In this document: piece after piece, positions 1 through 7,462 of the stretch | Layout of the letters: each line of letters opens with the position of its first letter | Numbering within the stretch: position 1 is the stretch's first letter | From: Martinezella tropici | GTDB lineage: Bacteria; Pseudomonadota; Alphaproteobacteria; Rhizobiales; Rhizobiaceae | NCBI GenBank assembly: GCA_000799755.1 | Contig: JUHI01000013.1 | Span: forward strand, 62,001-126,000 | Direction of reading: 5' to 3' | Length of the DNA: 64,000 nucleotides | Notes under the pieces: generated by a model | The model's database searches: none | Seen by the model: only the letters and a program-made list of their open reading frames with translations | Told to the model about the DNA's origin: nothing | Program-made: the position numbers and the translations under genes

Positions 1-142
1 TGCCCGCCAGATCATCGCCGACGTCACCCGCAATGGCGGCTTCCCGCCGCTGATGATCGACCCGATCGATTTCGCGCAGATGTTCACGCAGCGCATGGCT
101 GAAGAACAGGCCCGCGCCCAGGTTTCGGCCGTTCCGAACTAA
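1..142 (+). CDS. secB: Protein-export chaperone SecB, C-terminal end (5' part outside window)
   Basis: The frame beginning at base 2 is open from the window edge to TAA at 140-142 and gives 46 residues. It contains GGFPPLMIDPIDFAQMF, the conserved C-terminal core of SecB, followed by an Ala/Gln-rich tail. SecB is a cytosolic homotetrameric chaperone that holds presecretory proteins unfolded and passes them to SecA. The N-terminal part lies upstream of the window. It is convergent with dnaQ and shares a bidirectional terminator with it, an arrangement typical of Rhizobiaceae chromosomes near the origin. Confidence 0.88.
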   Translation, partial: ARQIIADVTRNGGFPPLMIDPIDFAQMFTQRMAEEQARAQVSAVPN

Positions 143-166
143 GCCTGCATTTCTCCATATTGAAAA

Positions 167-205
167 TGAAAATGCCCGGACATCGATCCGGGCATTTTCA
201 TTCGG
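167..205. terminator. Bidirectional intrinsic terminator between secB and dnaQ
   Basis: A perfect 14-bp inverted repeat (167-180 and 187-200) encloses a 6-base loop. The GC-rich inner stem (TGCCCGGA/TCCGGGCA) is flanked by an A tract on the left and a T tract on the right, so it can terminate secB rightward and dnaQ leftward. Confidence 0.85.
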
Positions 206-225
206 GTCTTGCTCGATAAAACAGC

Positions 226-942
226 TTACTCGGATGTCCGGTATTTGGACCAGATGCCCTTCACGCCGAGCTTGGCGACGAGTGCGGCATGCGCCGAAAG
301 TTCTTCCTCGCTCACCCGGCTGGGCAACGGATTGGGTCGAGCAAGGACATCGGCGACAGCATCCTCCGCATCATCACTCTGGCGCGACCGCGCGGACGAA
401 CCATTGCTGCTGCCGAGACCAAGCGCGGTCTGCCGGCCACCGATCATCTCGATATAGACTTCGGCGAGCAGTTCGGAGTCGAGCAAGGCGCCGTGTTGCG
501 TGCGGTGCGAATTGTCGATGCCGTATCGACGGCAGAGCGCATCGAGCGAATTCGGACCCATCGGATGCTTGCGCCGGGCCATGGCGAGCGTATCGATCAC
601 CATGTCCGGCAGGATCGGCGGTCGGCCGAGCCTTGCGAATTCCGCGTTAACGAAGCCCATGTCGAAAGTTGCGTTGTGCGCGATCCACTTGGCACCCTCG
701 AAGAATTCGAGGATCTGGTCGGCGACCTCTTCGAAGGGCGGCTTGTCCTTCAGCGATTCATCGGTGATGCCGTGAACGGCAAGCGCGTCCGGGTGGACCT
801 TGCGATCGCCGGGATTGATGAAAAGATGCAGTGTCTTGCCTGTCGGGAAATGATTGATGAGCTCGATGCCGCCGATTTCGATGATGCGGTCGGCTTTGTT
901 GTCGAGGCCGGTGGTTTCCGTATCGAAAATGATTTCGCGCAT
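226..942 (-). CDS. dnaQ: DNA polymerase III epsilon subunit (3'-5' proofreading exonuclease)
   Basis: The 238-residue protein is a DEDDh exonuclease, the proofreading subunit of the replicative polymerase. The Exo I motif FDTETTG carries Asp7 and Glu9, Exo II HNATFDMGF carries Asp94, and Exo III carries His150 and Asp155 (HGALLDSEL). The C-terminal tail after about residue 170 is variable and rich in Ser/Ala/Arg and probably binds the alpha subunit, as in other family members. The start is an ATG at 940-942. It is last in a leftward run with coaE, aroE and maf; the 17-base gap to coaE suggests co-transcription. The length matches alphaproteobacterial DnaQ. Confidence 0.95.
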   Translation of the reverse strand: MREIIFDTETTGLDNKADRIIEIGGIELINHFPTGKTLHLFINPGDRKVHPDALAVHGITDESLKDKPPFEEVADQILEFFEGAKWIAHNATFDMGFVNAEFARLGRPPILPDMVIDTLAMARRKHPMGPNSLDALCRRYGIDNSHRTQHGALLDSELLAEVYIEMIGGRQTALGLGSSNGSSARSRQSDDAEDAVADVLARPNPLPSRVSEEELSAHAALVAKLGVKGIWSKYRTSE

Positions 943-959
943 ATCGGGACTTCGCTTTC

Positions 960-1559
960 CTATTTCTCTATCTGCCGCTTGCGCCGCAGATCCGCAATGA
1001 TTTCTCTCACCTGTTCGCCGGCCGCCTCGATGCTTCCGCCCGTATCGATAACGTAATCGGCGCGTGCCCGCTTTTCCGCATCGGGCGTCTGGCGGGAAAG
1101 AATCATGTTGAATTTTTCCTCCGTCATGCCTGGCCGGGCAAGCACCCTCTCCCTCTGAATCTGTGGATCGCAGCTGACGACGACGATCTTATCCACTCTC
1201 GTGTCGGCTCCGGTCTCAAACAGCAGCGGGATATCCAGCACCACCATCTCGGCGCCGGCCTGGCGGCAACGCTCCAAAAACAGGCGCTCTCGCTTTCGCA
1301 CCAAAGGATGGACGATCGCTTCCAAACGCTTGAAGCCGGAAGGATCGGCCGCCAGCTTGCGGCTGAGCTCCTGACGGTCGACCTTGCCGTCTGAAGTCGT
1401 GCCCGCGAACGCTGCCTCGACCAGAGGAACGGCTTCACCGCTATAGAGATCATGCACGACCGCATCCGAATCGTTCACCGGGATTCCAGCTTCGGCGAAT
1501 AGCTTCGCCGAGGTCGACTTTCCCATGCCGATCGATCCGGTGAGCCCGATCCTGATCAT
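960..1559 (-). CDS. coaE: Dephospho-CoA kinase
   Basis: The 199-residue P-loop kinase catalyses the last step of coenzyme A synthesis, ATP-dependent phosphorylation of the 3'-OH of dephospho-CoA. The N-terminus MIRIGLTGSIGMGKST contains the Walker A loop (Gly8 to Thr16). Asp33 in the NDSDAVVHDL stretch fits the substrate-binding region, and DIPLLFETG is the conserved lid-side motif. It starts one base after the aroE stop, so it is almost certainly translated from the same messenger as aroE and dnaQ. Pairing of coaE with dnaQ is standard in Rhizobiales. Confidence 0.95.
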   Translation of the reverse strand: MIRIGLTGSIGMGKSTSAKLFAEAGIPVNDSDAVVHDLYSGEAVPLVEAAFAGTTSDGKVDRQELSRKLAADPSGFKRLEAIVHPLVRKRERLFLERCRQAGAEMVVLDIPLLFETGADTRVDKIVVVSCDPQIQRERVLARPGMTEEKFNMILSRQTPDAEKRARADYVIDTGGSIEAAGEQVREIIADLRRKRQIEK

Positions 1560-1560
1560 A

Positions 1561-2418
1561 TCAGTGCTTGTCCATGTCCGCGATGATCAACGCTCTCAAG
1601 GTTTCATCGACCGCCGGCCGCGTCCCGAACCATTTTTCGAAGCCAGGGACGGCCTGATGCAGCAACATGCCGAGGCCGTCAACAATGGCAAAACCCTGTT
1701 CTTCGGCCTGGGTGAGAAGCGGCGTCTTCAGCGGTATATAGACAATGTCGGTAACAACAGCCGCTTCTGCAAGAGGCGAGAAGTCGATCCGCGGCGCCGC
1801 TTCACCATCCATGCCGAGCGACGTCGTATTGATAAAGAGACCGGCGCCTGAGATGACTTCGCCAAGCGCTGCCATCGGATGGGCATGAACCCGCTCGCCA
1901 AACCGATTCGCCAATTCCTGCGCCCGCTCGACCGTGCGGTTGACGACATGAATTTCCTTAAAACCACGATCGCGAACCGCCTGGATGATGGCACGGCTTG
2001 CACCCCCTGCCCCGAGGATCACGGCGCGGTCGCTTTGGTCCCAGCTCGGATGACGTTCGTCGAGGTTGGCCGTGAAACCGCGGCCGTCGGTATTTGTGGC
2101 ATGGAGCAAGCCATCCTGAAGCCAAAGGGTGTTGGAAGCACCGAGCTCTCTCGAAAGCTCGTCCGGCCGATCGGAGAGTTTGAAGGCCAGCTCCTTATGA
2201 GGGATGGTGACATTGCCGCCGACGAAGCCGCTTTCGCCGTCCTTCAGTGATGAGATAAAGGCAGCAAATTCCTCGACGGGCACTTCATGGGCACGATAGC
2301 TGCCGGCCAGACCGAGCTGCTTTAGCCAGTAACCATGGATCAGCGGCGAGCGCGAATGCCTGATCGGATAACCCGTTACGAAAGCGTTTACGCCGTGTGT
2401 TTCACGTGAATCATCCAT
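1561..2418 (-). CDS. aroE: Shikimate dehydrogenase (NADP)
   Basis: The 285-residue enzyme reduces 3-dehydroshikimate to shikimate in aromatic amino acid synthesis. The shikimate-binding SRSP motif is at residues 22-25, the catalytic Lys75 lies in NVTIPHK, Asp111 lies in NTDG, and the NADP-binding loop GAGGAS is at 136-141. The frame stays open further upstream, but the family N-terminus starts just before VNAFVTGYPIRHSRSP, so ATG 2416-2418 was chosen. This start overlaps the maf stop by 8 bases, which suggests translational coupling. A parS-like palindrome covers its first codons (2398-2413). Confidence 0.94.
   Translation of the reverse strand: MDDSRETHGVNAFVTGYPIRHSRSPLIHGYWLKQLGLAGSYRAHEVPVEEFAAFISSLKDGESGFVGGNVTIPHKELAFKLSDRPDELSRELGASNTLWLQDGLLHATNTDGRGFTANLDERHPSWDQSDRAVILGAGGASRAIIQAVRDRGFKEIHVVNRTVERAQELANRFGERVHAHPMAALGEVISGAGLFINTTSLGMDGEAAPRIDFSPLAEAAVVTDIVYIPLKTPLLTQAEEQGFAIVDGLGMLLHQAVPGFEKWFGTRPAVDETLRALIIADMDKH
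2398..2413. other. parS-like ParB-binding palindrome (15/16), at the aroE start
   Basis: TGTTTCACGTGAATCA differs from TGTTTCACGTGAAACA at one position. It overlaps the 5' codons of aroE and the maf stop, so the site is embedded in coding sequence. It is the only copy seen to the left of the candidate origin. Confidence 0.75.
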
Positions 2419-3010
2419 CGATCGTCCCCAACTCTCGCAGTTTTTCCAGAAGCGGCAGCATCGGCAATCCGACGATGGTGAAATAGTCGCCGTCGATTTT
2501 CGAGAAGAGCTGAATGCCCTCGCCCTCGAGCTGATAGGCGCCGACGCTCGAGAGTGCCTTTTCGCCGACACAGCTCAGATGGCGATGAATGAAATCGGCC
2601 GGCAGCTCCCGCATCGTCAGATCGGCGTGGGACACATGCTCCCATATGATATCCCCATTGCGCGCGAGGGCTATCGCGCTGTTCAGCCGATGGGTCTTGC
2701 CCGAGAGTGTCCGCAGATGGTTTTCCGCATCGGCCATCGATTTCGGTTTGTGAAAGACCTCTGCCCCAAGCGACATGGTCTGATCCGAACCGATAATGAG
2801 GGAACCGGGAAAACGATCGCTCACCTCTTTCGCCTTTGCCTTTGCCAGCACGAGCGCAACGGCATCCGGACCCGCACCGTTCCGCTCCAGCGGTGCCTCA
2901 ATCGCCCGCTCGTCGATATCGGCGGCAATGGCTTGAAAATGCAGCCCGGCATTTTCCATCAGCATTCGCCGGAACGGGCTGGAGGATGCAAGGATAAGGG
3001 GCGAGGTCAT
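2411..3010 (-). CDS. Maf/YceF-type nucleoside triphosphate pyrophosphatase
   Basis: The 199-residue Maf-family protein hydrolyses non-canonical or modified nucleotides to monophosphates ('house-cleaning' NTPase). It starts with LILASSSPFRR, the Maf substrate loop, and has IIGSDQTM with the conserved Asp and a downstream HKP. GSDQ and the terminal TIVGLPMLPL resemble the YceF subgroup, reported to act on m7GTP, more than the dTTP/UTP-acting YhdE subgroup; this assignment is an inference. It overlaps aroE by 8 bases and sits 33 bases after the PPDK regulator gene in a leftward operon leading away from the candidate origin. Confidence 0.9.
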   Translation of the reverse strand: MTSPLILASSSPFRRMLMENAGLHFQAIAADIDERAIEAPLERNGAGPDAVALVLAKAKAKEVSDRFPGSLIIGSDQTMSLGAEVFHKPKSMADAENHLRTLSGKTHRLNSAIALARNGDIIWEHVSHADLTMRELPADFIHRHLSCVGEKALSSVGAYQLEGEGIQLFSKIDGDYFTIVGLPMLPLLEKLRELGTIDG

Positions 3011-3043
3011 GACGGCTGCCTCCGAGATAATGATGTGCAGCGC

Positions 3044-3877
3044 TTAGCGCAGCTTGGGGCGCAGGGCAACAATGGCGGCGGCCGTCTCTTCGATCGAGCG
3101 GCGGGTGACATCGATGACCGGCCAGTTGTGCCGCGCGCAGAGCGAACGTGCATATTTCAGTTCTTCGGAGATCGCAGCCCGATCCGTATAATCGCCGCGA
3201 TCGAAGCCCGGAGTTGCGCCGAGAATGCGATTTTCGCGGACCTGCGTGATCCGGTCCGTGGTCGCGACCAGTCCGACGATCAATGGTTTCGTCGCCCTGC
3301 TCAGGCTTTCGGGCAGGGGGACGCCGTGGACGATTGGAATGTTTGCGGTCTTGATGCCGCGGTTCGCCAAATAGATGCTGGTCGGCGTTTTCGATGTGCG
3401 GCTGATGCCGATGATGACGACATCGGCATCGTCATAGTCGTCGGGCATCTGGCCGTCGTCATGATCCATGGTGAAGTTCAACGCTTCGATGCGGGCGAAA
3501 TAATCCGCATTCATAACATGCTGGGCACCGACGCGACGGCGCGACGCCGTGCCGAGATAGGTTTGGAAAACATTCATGACCGGCTCGAGAACATTGACTG
3601 ATGGTACTCCCATCTCGCGGCAACGCTCGGCGATGAAATCGGCAAGCTCGCGATCGACGATCGTATAAAGCACAATACCGGGACTGTGATCGATCGCCTC
3701 CAACACAGGCAGAAGCTGCTTGCGATTCCGAATCAGCGGATAGACGTGCTCGATCGGCTGGCTGGCATGGAATTGCACGGAAGCGGCGCGGCCGGCGGAG
3801 ATGAGAGTCTCGCCGGTTGAGTCAGAAATCAGGTGCAGATGAAAGAAGCTTGTCCGGTTTTCCACGCTACTTTCCAT
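3044..3877 (-). CDS. Pyruvate, phosphate dikinase (or PEP synthase) regulatory protein, DUF299 family
   Basis: The 277-residue protein belongs to the bifunctional Ser/Thr kinase / phosphorylase family that switches PPDK or PEP synthase activity. The N-terminus FFHLHLISDSTGETL and the P-loop GISRTSKTPTS (about residues 157-167) are diagnostic. The frame extends 27 codons further upstream, but homologues begin close to the FFHLHLISDS segment, so ATG 3875-3877, preceded by AGGTG, was chosen; ATG 3958 is less likely because it enters the origin-like gap. In Caulobacter and relatives this family (RP001) flanks the origin opposite hemE, as here. PPDK as the target is inferred from Rhizobiales practice. 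Confidence 0.9.
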   Translation of the reverse strand: MESSVENRTSFFHLHLISDSTGETLISAGRAASVQFHASQPIEHVYPLIRNRKQLLPVLEAIDHSPGIVLYTIVDRELADFIAERCREMGVPSVNVLEPVMNVFQTYLGTASRRRVGAQHVMNADYFARIEALNFTMDHDDGQMPDDYDDADVVIIGISRTSKTPTSIYLANRGIKTANIPIVHGVPLPESLSRATKPLIVGLVATTDRITQVRENRILGATPGFDRGDYTDRAAISEELKYARSLCARHNWPVIDVTRRSIEETAAAIVALRPKLR

Positions 3878-4266
3878 CACCTGTTGATATCTCGGGAGAA
3901 AAGAGAGGTACGGGAAGGGGGGCGTCATGGGCAAGTGGAAAACGGCCGAGTTTTCCACATTTGGAATTTTCGAGAAGCGGCTTTCGCGCAGGCTGTGGGC
4001 AATGTGGACAAGGTGAAAAGCATCGCGACAATCCCCGCTTTGTCCCCAGAAGGGGATAGAGCAAATTTCTCTGCAAGCTGCTCAAAAGATTGAAAGATCG
4101 TCTTCGTTTTCCACATATCGACTCCTCGCCTTCGATTTTCTGCAAATTTCCGGGTGAGGCGCGACAAATTGGACAGGCAAGGGATGAACTTTAATCCTTG
4201 CTACTCACCGACTCTAAGAAATAGAAACCTTTCAATATATGTTTGATTTTATATAGGACGACGTCT
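3850..4266. other. Candidate chromosomal replication origin (oriC) between the DUF299 gene and hemE
   Basis: This divergent gap holds DnaA-box-like nonamers (consensus TTATCCACA): TTTTCCACA at 3951-3959 and 4107-4115, TTGTCCACA on the minus strand at 4003-4011, and weaker matches at 3858-3866, 3934-3942, 3993-4001 and 4040-4048. Two GANTC methylation sites lie at 4120-4124 and 4210-4214. An AT-rich tract (about 4215-4258) could unwind. Location beside hemE matches the Caulobacter and Sinorhizobium origins. Gene directions diverge from it and parS-like sites lie on both sides. The hemE and DUF299 promoters should also lie here. Function is inferred, not shown. Confidence 0.75.
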
Positions 4267-5301
4267 GTGATCGATGAACGCCGGAAGATCATGCGGGTCT
4301 TGAGCGGAGAAGCGCTGACCCCTCCCCCGCTCTGGCTGATGAGACAGGCAGGCCGTTATCTACCGGAGTATCGCGAGACGCGCGCGAAAGCCGGAAGTTT
4401 CCTCGATCTCTGTTATACGCCAGACCATGCGGTCGAAGTGACGCTGCAGCCGATCCGGCGTTATGGCTTCGATGCCGCCATTCTCTTTTCCGACATTCTG
4501 GTGATACCGGACGCGCTGAAGCGCAACGTTCGCTTCACCGAAGGGCACGGGCCGGAAATGGACCCGATCGACGAGGCCGGCATCCTGGCTTTGAAACCGG
4601 AAGGGGTGATAGCGCACCTGGAGCCTGTCATGGAGACGGTGCGGCGGCTGCGGTGGGAGTTGCCCGCGGAGACGACGCTCCTTGGCTTCTGTGGGGCTCC
4701 CTGGACCGTTGCGACCTATATGATCGCCGGACATGGCACGCCCGATCAGGCCCCTGCCCGGCTCTTTGCCTATCGTTATCCGAAGGCGTTCGAACATCTC
4801 CTGATGCTGCTTGCGGAGATTTCCGCCGATTACCTGGTGGCGCAGATCGATGCTGGCGCCGATGCCGTGCAGATTTTCGATTCCTGGGCCGGTGTGCTCG
4901 GCGAGAAAGAATTCGAAGCCTTTGCCGCCAGGCCGGTTGCGAAGATGATTGCGTCGGTCAAAGCGCGGCGACCACAGGCCCGCATCATCGCTTTTGCTAA
5001 GGGTGCCGGATACCAACTCAAGACTTACAGGCAGAAGACAGGCGCCGATGCGATCGGTCTCGATTGGTCGGTGCCTTTGGCCTTTGCCCGGGAGCTGCAG
5101 AAGGAAGGCCCCGTGCAGGGAAATCTCGATCCCATGCGGGTCGTTGCCGGCGGCAGGGCGCTGGAAGAAGGGATCGACGAGATCTTGCAGCAGCTCGCGC
5201 ACGGACCGCTGATTTTCAATCTGGGGCACGGGATAACGCCGCAGGCGGATCCCGCCAATGTCACGGCGCTTGTCGAACGCGTGCGGGGATGGAGGAACTG
5301 A
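4267..5301 (+). CDS. hemE: Uroporphyrinogen decarboxylase
   Basis: The 344-residue TIM-barrel enzyme removes four carboxylates from uroporphyrinogen III to give coproporphyrinogen III in heme and siroheme-branch synthesis. PPLWLMRQAGRYLPEYRE is the signature, with substrate-binding Arg, and ILFSDILVIPDAL carries the catalytic Asp. GTG at 4267-4269 was chosen because AGGA at 4255-4258 is well spaced and homologues begin just before ERRKIMRVLSGEAL; TTG 4243 (352 residues) and ATG 4291 are alternatives. It overlaps hemJ by one base (TGATG). The promoter must lie in the oriC-like gap, which links heme gene dosage to the origin. Confidence 0.94.
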   Translation: MIDERRKIMRVLSGEALTPPPLWLMRQAGRYLPEYRETRAKAGSFLDLCYTPDHAVEVTLQPIRRYGFDAAILFSDILVIPDALKRNVRFTEGHGPEMDPIDEAGILALKPEGVIAHLEPVMETVRRLRWELPAETTLLGFCGAPWTVATYMIAGHGTPDQAPARLFAYRYPKAFEHLLMLLAEISADYLVAQIDAGADAVQIFDSWAGVLGEKEFEAFAARPVAKMIASVKARRPQARIIAFAKGAGYQLKTYRQKTGADAIGLDWSVPLAFARELQKEGPVQGNLDPMRVVAGGRALEEGIDEILQQLAHGPLIFNLGHGITPQADPANVTALVERVRGWRN

Positions 5302-5846
5302 TGACGGTGGAAAAGCAGACGGATTCCGCTCCGGGCCAAAGAGCCGGACGGCGCGCCTATTTCATGATCCTGATTTTTGCGGTTTTGGCGATCGGGCTCT
5401 TCGCCTGGCATCCGGCCGATCTCTATCTCTGGATCAAGGCTCTGCATATCATCGCGGTCATCTCATGGATGGCCGGCATGTTCTATCTGCCACGGCTTTT
5501 CGTGTATCACGTGGACGCCGAGCCGGGTTCGCAGCAATCCGAGACTTTCAAGGTGATGGAGCAGCGTTTGCTGCGCTACATCATCACCCCGGCGATGATC
5601 CTCACCTGGATCTTCGGGCTTTATCTTGCCTGGTCGGTTTATGATTTCCACGGCGGCTGGCTGCACGCCAAGATCGGGCTCGTCGTGATTCTTTCGGGTA
5701 TTCACGGCCATTTCAGCAGTGCGGCGCGTGCCTTTGCCAGGGATGAAAACAAGCATTCGGCGCGGTACTGGCGGATGATGAACGAGGCGCCGACACTGCT
5801 GATGATCGCGATCGTCATTCTGGTGGTCGTCAAGCCGTTTGCGTGA
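5301..5846 (+). CDS. hemJ: Protoporphyrinogen IX oxidase HemJ
   Basis: The 181-residue inner-membrane protein has five predicted helices (about residues 19-36, 41-67, 93-111, 119-137 and 155-172). The conserved ALHIIAVISWMAGMFYLPRL stretch includes the family His at 49. HemJ oxidises protoporphyrinogen IX to protoporphyrin IX and replaces HemG/HemY in most alphaproteobacteria. ATG 5301 has GGAGGA at 5291-5296 ahead of it; ATG 5289 in the same frame lies before that site and is less likely. The stop of hemE and start of hemJ share a base, so translation is coupled. Confidence 0.92.
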   Translation: MTVEKQTDSAPGQRAGRRAYFMILIFAVLAIGLFAWHPADLYLWIKALHIIAVISWMAGMFYLPRLFVYHVDAEPGSQQSETFKVMEQRLLRYIITPAMILTWIFGLYLAWSVYDFHGGWLHAKIGLVVILSGIHGHFSSAARAFARDENKHSARYWRMMNEAPTLLMIAIVILVVVKPFA

Positions 5847-6058
5847 GGCCATTTGGGTAAGGAGGGGCTGTATTAGGGGCGACGTTAAATTTCCTTCATT
5901 TTGCGCGCCCCCCTTGCGGTTCAGAAAGTGAGTCGCTATTTTCCCGCCATCTTCTCTTCGTGGCATGTATCCATTCTGTCGCCCGCGAGCGCCCCTGTCG
6001 CGGTTCTGAATACGAACAACATTGCCTTTCCCCTCCTAAAAAATGAGTACTTCCCTTC

Positions 6059-7324
6059 ATGGCTGAAATGAAGCTTCAGGAACTGAAAAATAAATCCCCG
6101 ACCGATCTGCTGGCCTTTGCCGAATCGCTCGAGGTGGAAAACGCCAGCACGATGCGCAAACAGGAACTGATGTTTGCGATCCTCAAGGTGCTGGCGAGCC
6201 AGGATGTAGAAATCATCGGCGAGGGCGTCGTCGAGGTTCTGCAGGATGGCTTCGGTTTCTTGCGTTCCGCTAACGCAAATTATCTTCCCGGTCCGGACGA
6301 CATCTATATCTCTCCCTCCCAGATCCGCCGCTTCTCACTGAAGACGGGCGACACGGTCGAGGGACCGATCCGCGGACCGAAGGAAGGCGAGCGCTATTTC
6401 GCGCTGCTGAAAGTCAACACCATCAATTTCGACGATCCGGAAAAGATTCGTCATAAGGTTCACTTCGACAATCTGACGCCGCTCTATCCGAACGAGCGCT
6501 TCCGCATGGAACTCGATGTTCCCACCTCGAAGGATCTTTCTCCCCGCGTCATCGATCTCGTGGCCCCGCTCGGCAAGGGCCAGCGCGGTCTGATCGTTGC
6601 TCCGCCCCGTACCGGTAAGACCGTTCTCCTGCAGAACATTGCCCATTCCATTACGGCAAACCATCCCGATTGCTATCTGATCGTTCTTCTGATCGACGAA
6701 CGTCCGGAAGAAGTGACCGACATGCAGCGCTCCGTGCGCGGCGAAGTCATCTCGTCGACCTTCGATGAGCCGGCGGTTCGCCACGTGCAGGTTGCCGAAA
6801 TGGTCATCGAGAAGGCCAAGCGTCTGGTCGAACATGGCCGCGACGTCGTCATCCTGCTCGATTCGATCACCCGTCTCGGCCGCGCCTACAACACCGTCGT
6901 TCCCTCCTCCGGTAAGGTTCTGACCGGTGGTGTCGACGCCAACGCCCTGCAGCGCCCGAAGCGCTTCTTCGGTGCTGCCCGTAACATCGAAGAAGGCGGT
7001 TCGCTGACGATCATCGCGACCGCGCTGATCGATACCGGTAGCCGTATGGACGAAGTCATCTTTGAAGAATTCAAAGGTACGGGCAACTCGGAAATCGTTC
7101 TCGACCGTAAGGTTGCTGACAAGCGTATCTTCCCGGCAATGGATATCCTCAAGTCCGGCACGCGTAAGGAAGACCTGCTGGTGCCGCGCCAGGATCTCCA
7201 GAAGATCTTCGTTCTGCGCCGCATCCTGGCTCCGATGGGTACGACGGACGCAATCGAATTCCTGATCGACAAGCTCAAGCAGACGAAGAACAATCCGGAT
7301 TTCTTCGAATCGATGAACACCTAA
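6059..7324 (+). CDS. rho: Transcription termination factor Rho
   Basis: The 421-residue RNA-dependent ATPase hexamer releases nascent RNA at Rho-dependent terminators. The N-terminal Rho-N helix bundle starts with KLQELKNKSPTDLLAFAESL, followed by the cold-shock RNA-binding fold (DGFGFLRS, about residues 63-70). Walker A is APPRTGKT (181-188) and Walker B is VVILLD (263-268, Asp268). ATG 6059 has no clear Shine-Dalgarno site; ATG 6068 (residue 4) is possible. A 212-base leader separates it from hemJ; rho leaders often carry autoregulatory attenuation, but no obvious hairpin was identified here. Codon use is strongly biased, as expected for a highly expressed gene. Confidence 0.97.
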   Translation: MAEMKLQELKNKSPTDLLAFAESLEVENASTMRKQELMFAILKVLASQDVEIIGEGVVEVLQDGFGFLRSANANYLPGPDDIYISPSQIRRFSLKTGDTVEGPIRGPKEGERYFALLKVNTINFDDPEKIRHKVHFDNLTPLYPNERFRMELDVPTSKDLSPRVIDLVAPLGKGQRGLIVAPPRTGKTVLLQNIAHSITANHPDCYLIVLLIDERPEEVTDMQRSVRGEVISSTFDEPAVRHVQVAEMVIEKAKRLVEHGRDVVILLDSITRLGRAYNTVVPSSGKVLTGGVDANALQRPKRFFGAARNIEEGGSLTIIATALIDTGSRMDEVIFEEFKGTGNSEIVLDRKVADKRIFPAMDILKSGTRKEDLLVPRQDLQKIFVLRRILAPMGTTDAIEFLIDKLKQTKNNPDFFESMNT

Positions 7325-7384
7325 TCCCAGGCCGGGATATCTCGTGCGGCTCGGCCGCGCTGATATAGGAAATGGTGCTACGAT

Positions 7385-7415
7385 CGGGCCGCATTTTGCG
7401 GCCCGCTTTTGTTTG
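7385..7415 (+). terminator. Intrinsic terminator after rho
   Basis: A 9-bp perfect GC-rich stem (CGGGCCGCA 7385-7393 with TGCGGCCCG 7397-7405) has a 3-base loop and is followed by CTTTTGTTTG. It lies 60 bases beyond the rho stop and before mnmE. Confidence 0.8.
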
Positions 7416-7462
7416 TTGGATCGGTAGTCTTTCGGCAATCGATTCGGATGCGGATCAATCTC

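Noticed and set aside
3878..3958. Extended DUF299 N-terminus beginning at ATG 3958
   Set aside because: It would consume the DnaA-box-like part of the gap, and homologues start near residue 28 of that version.
5847..6058. A small gene in the rho leader
   Set aside because: No frame with a ribosome site and conserved-looking residues was found; the leader is probably untranslated.
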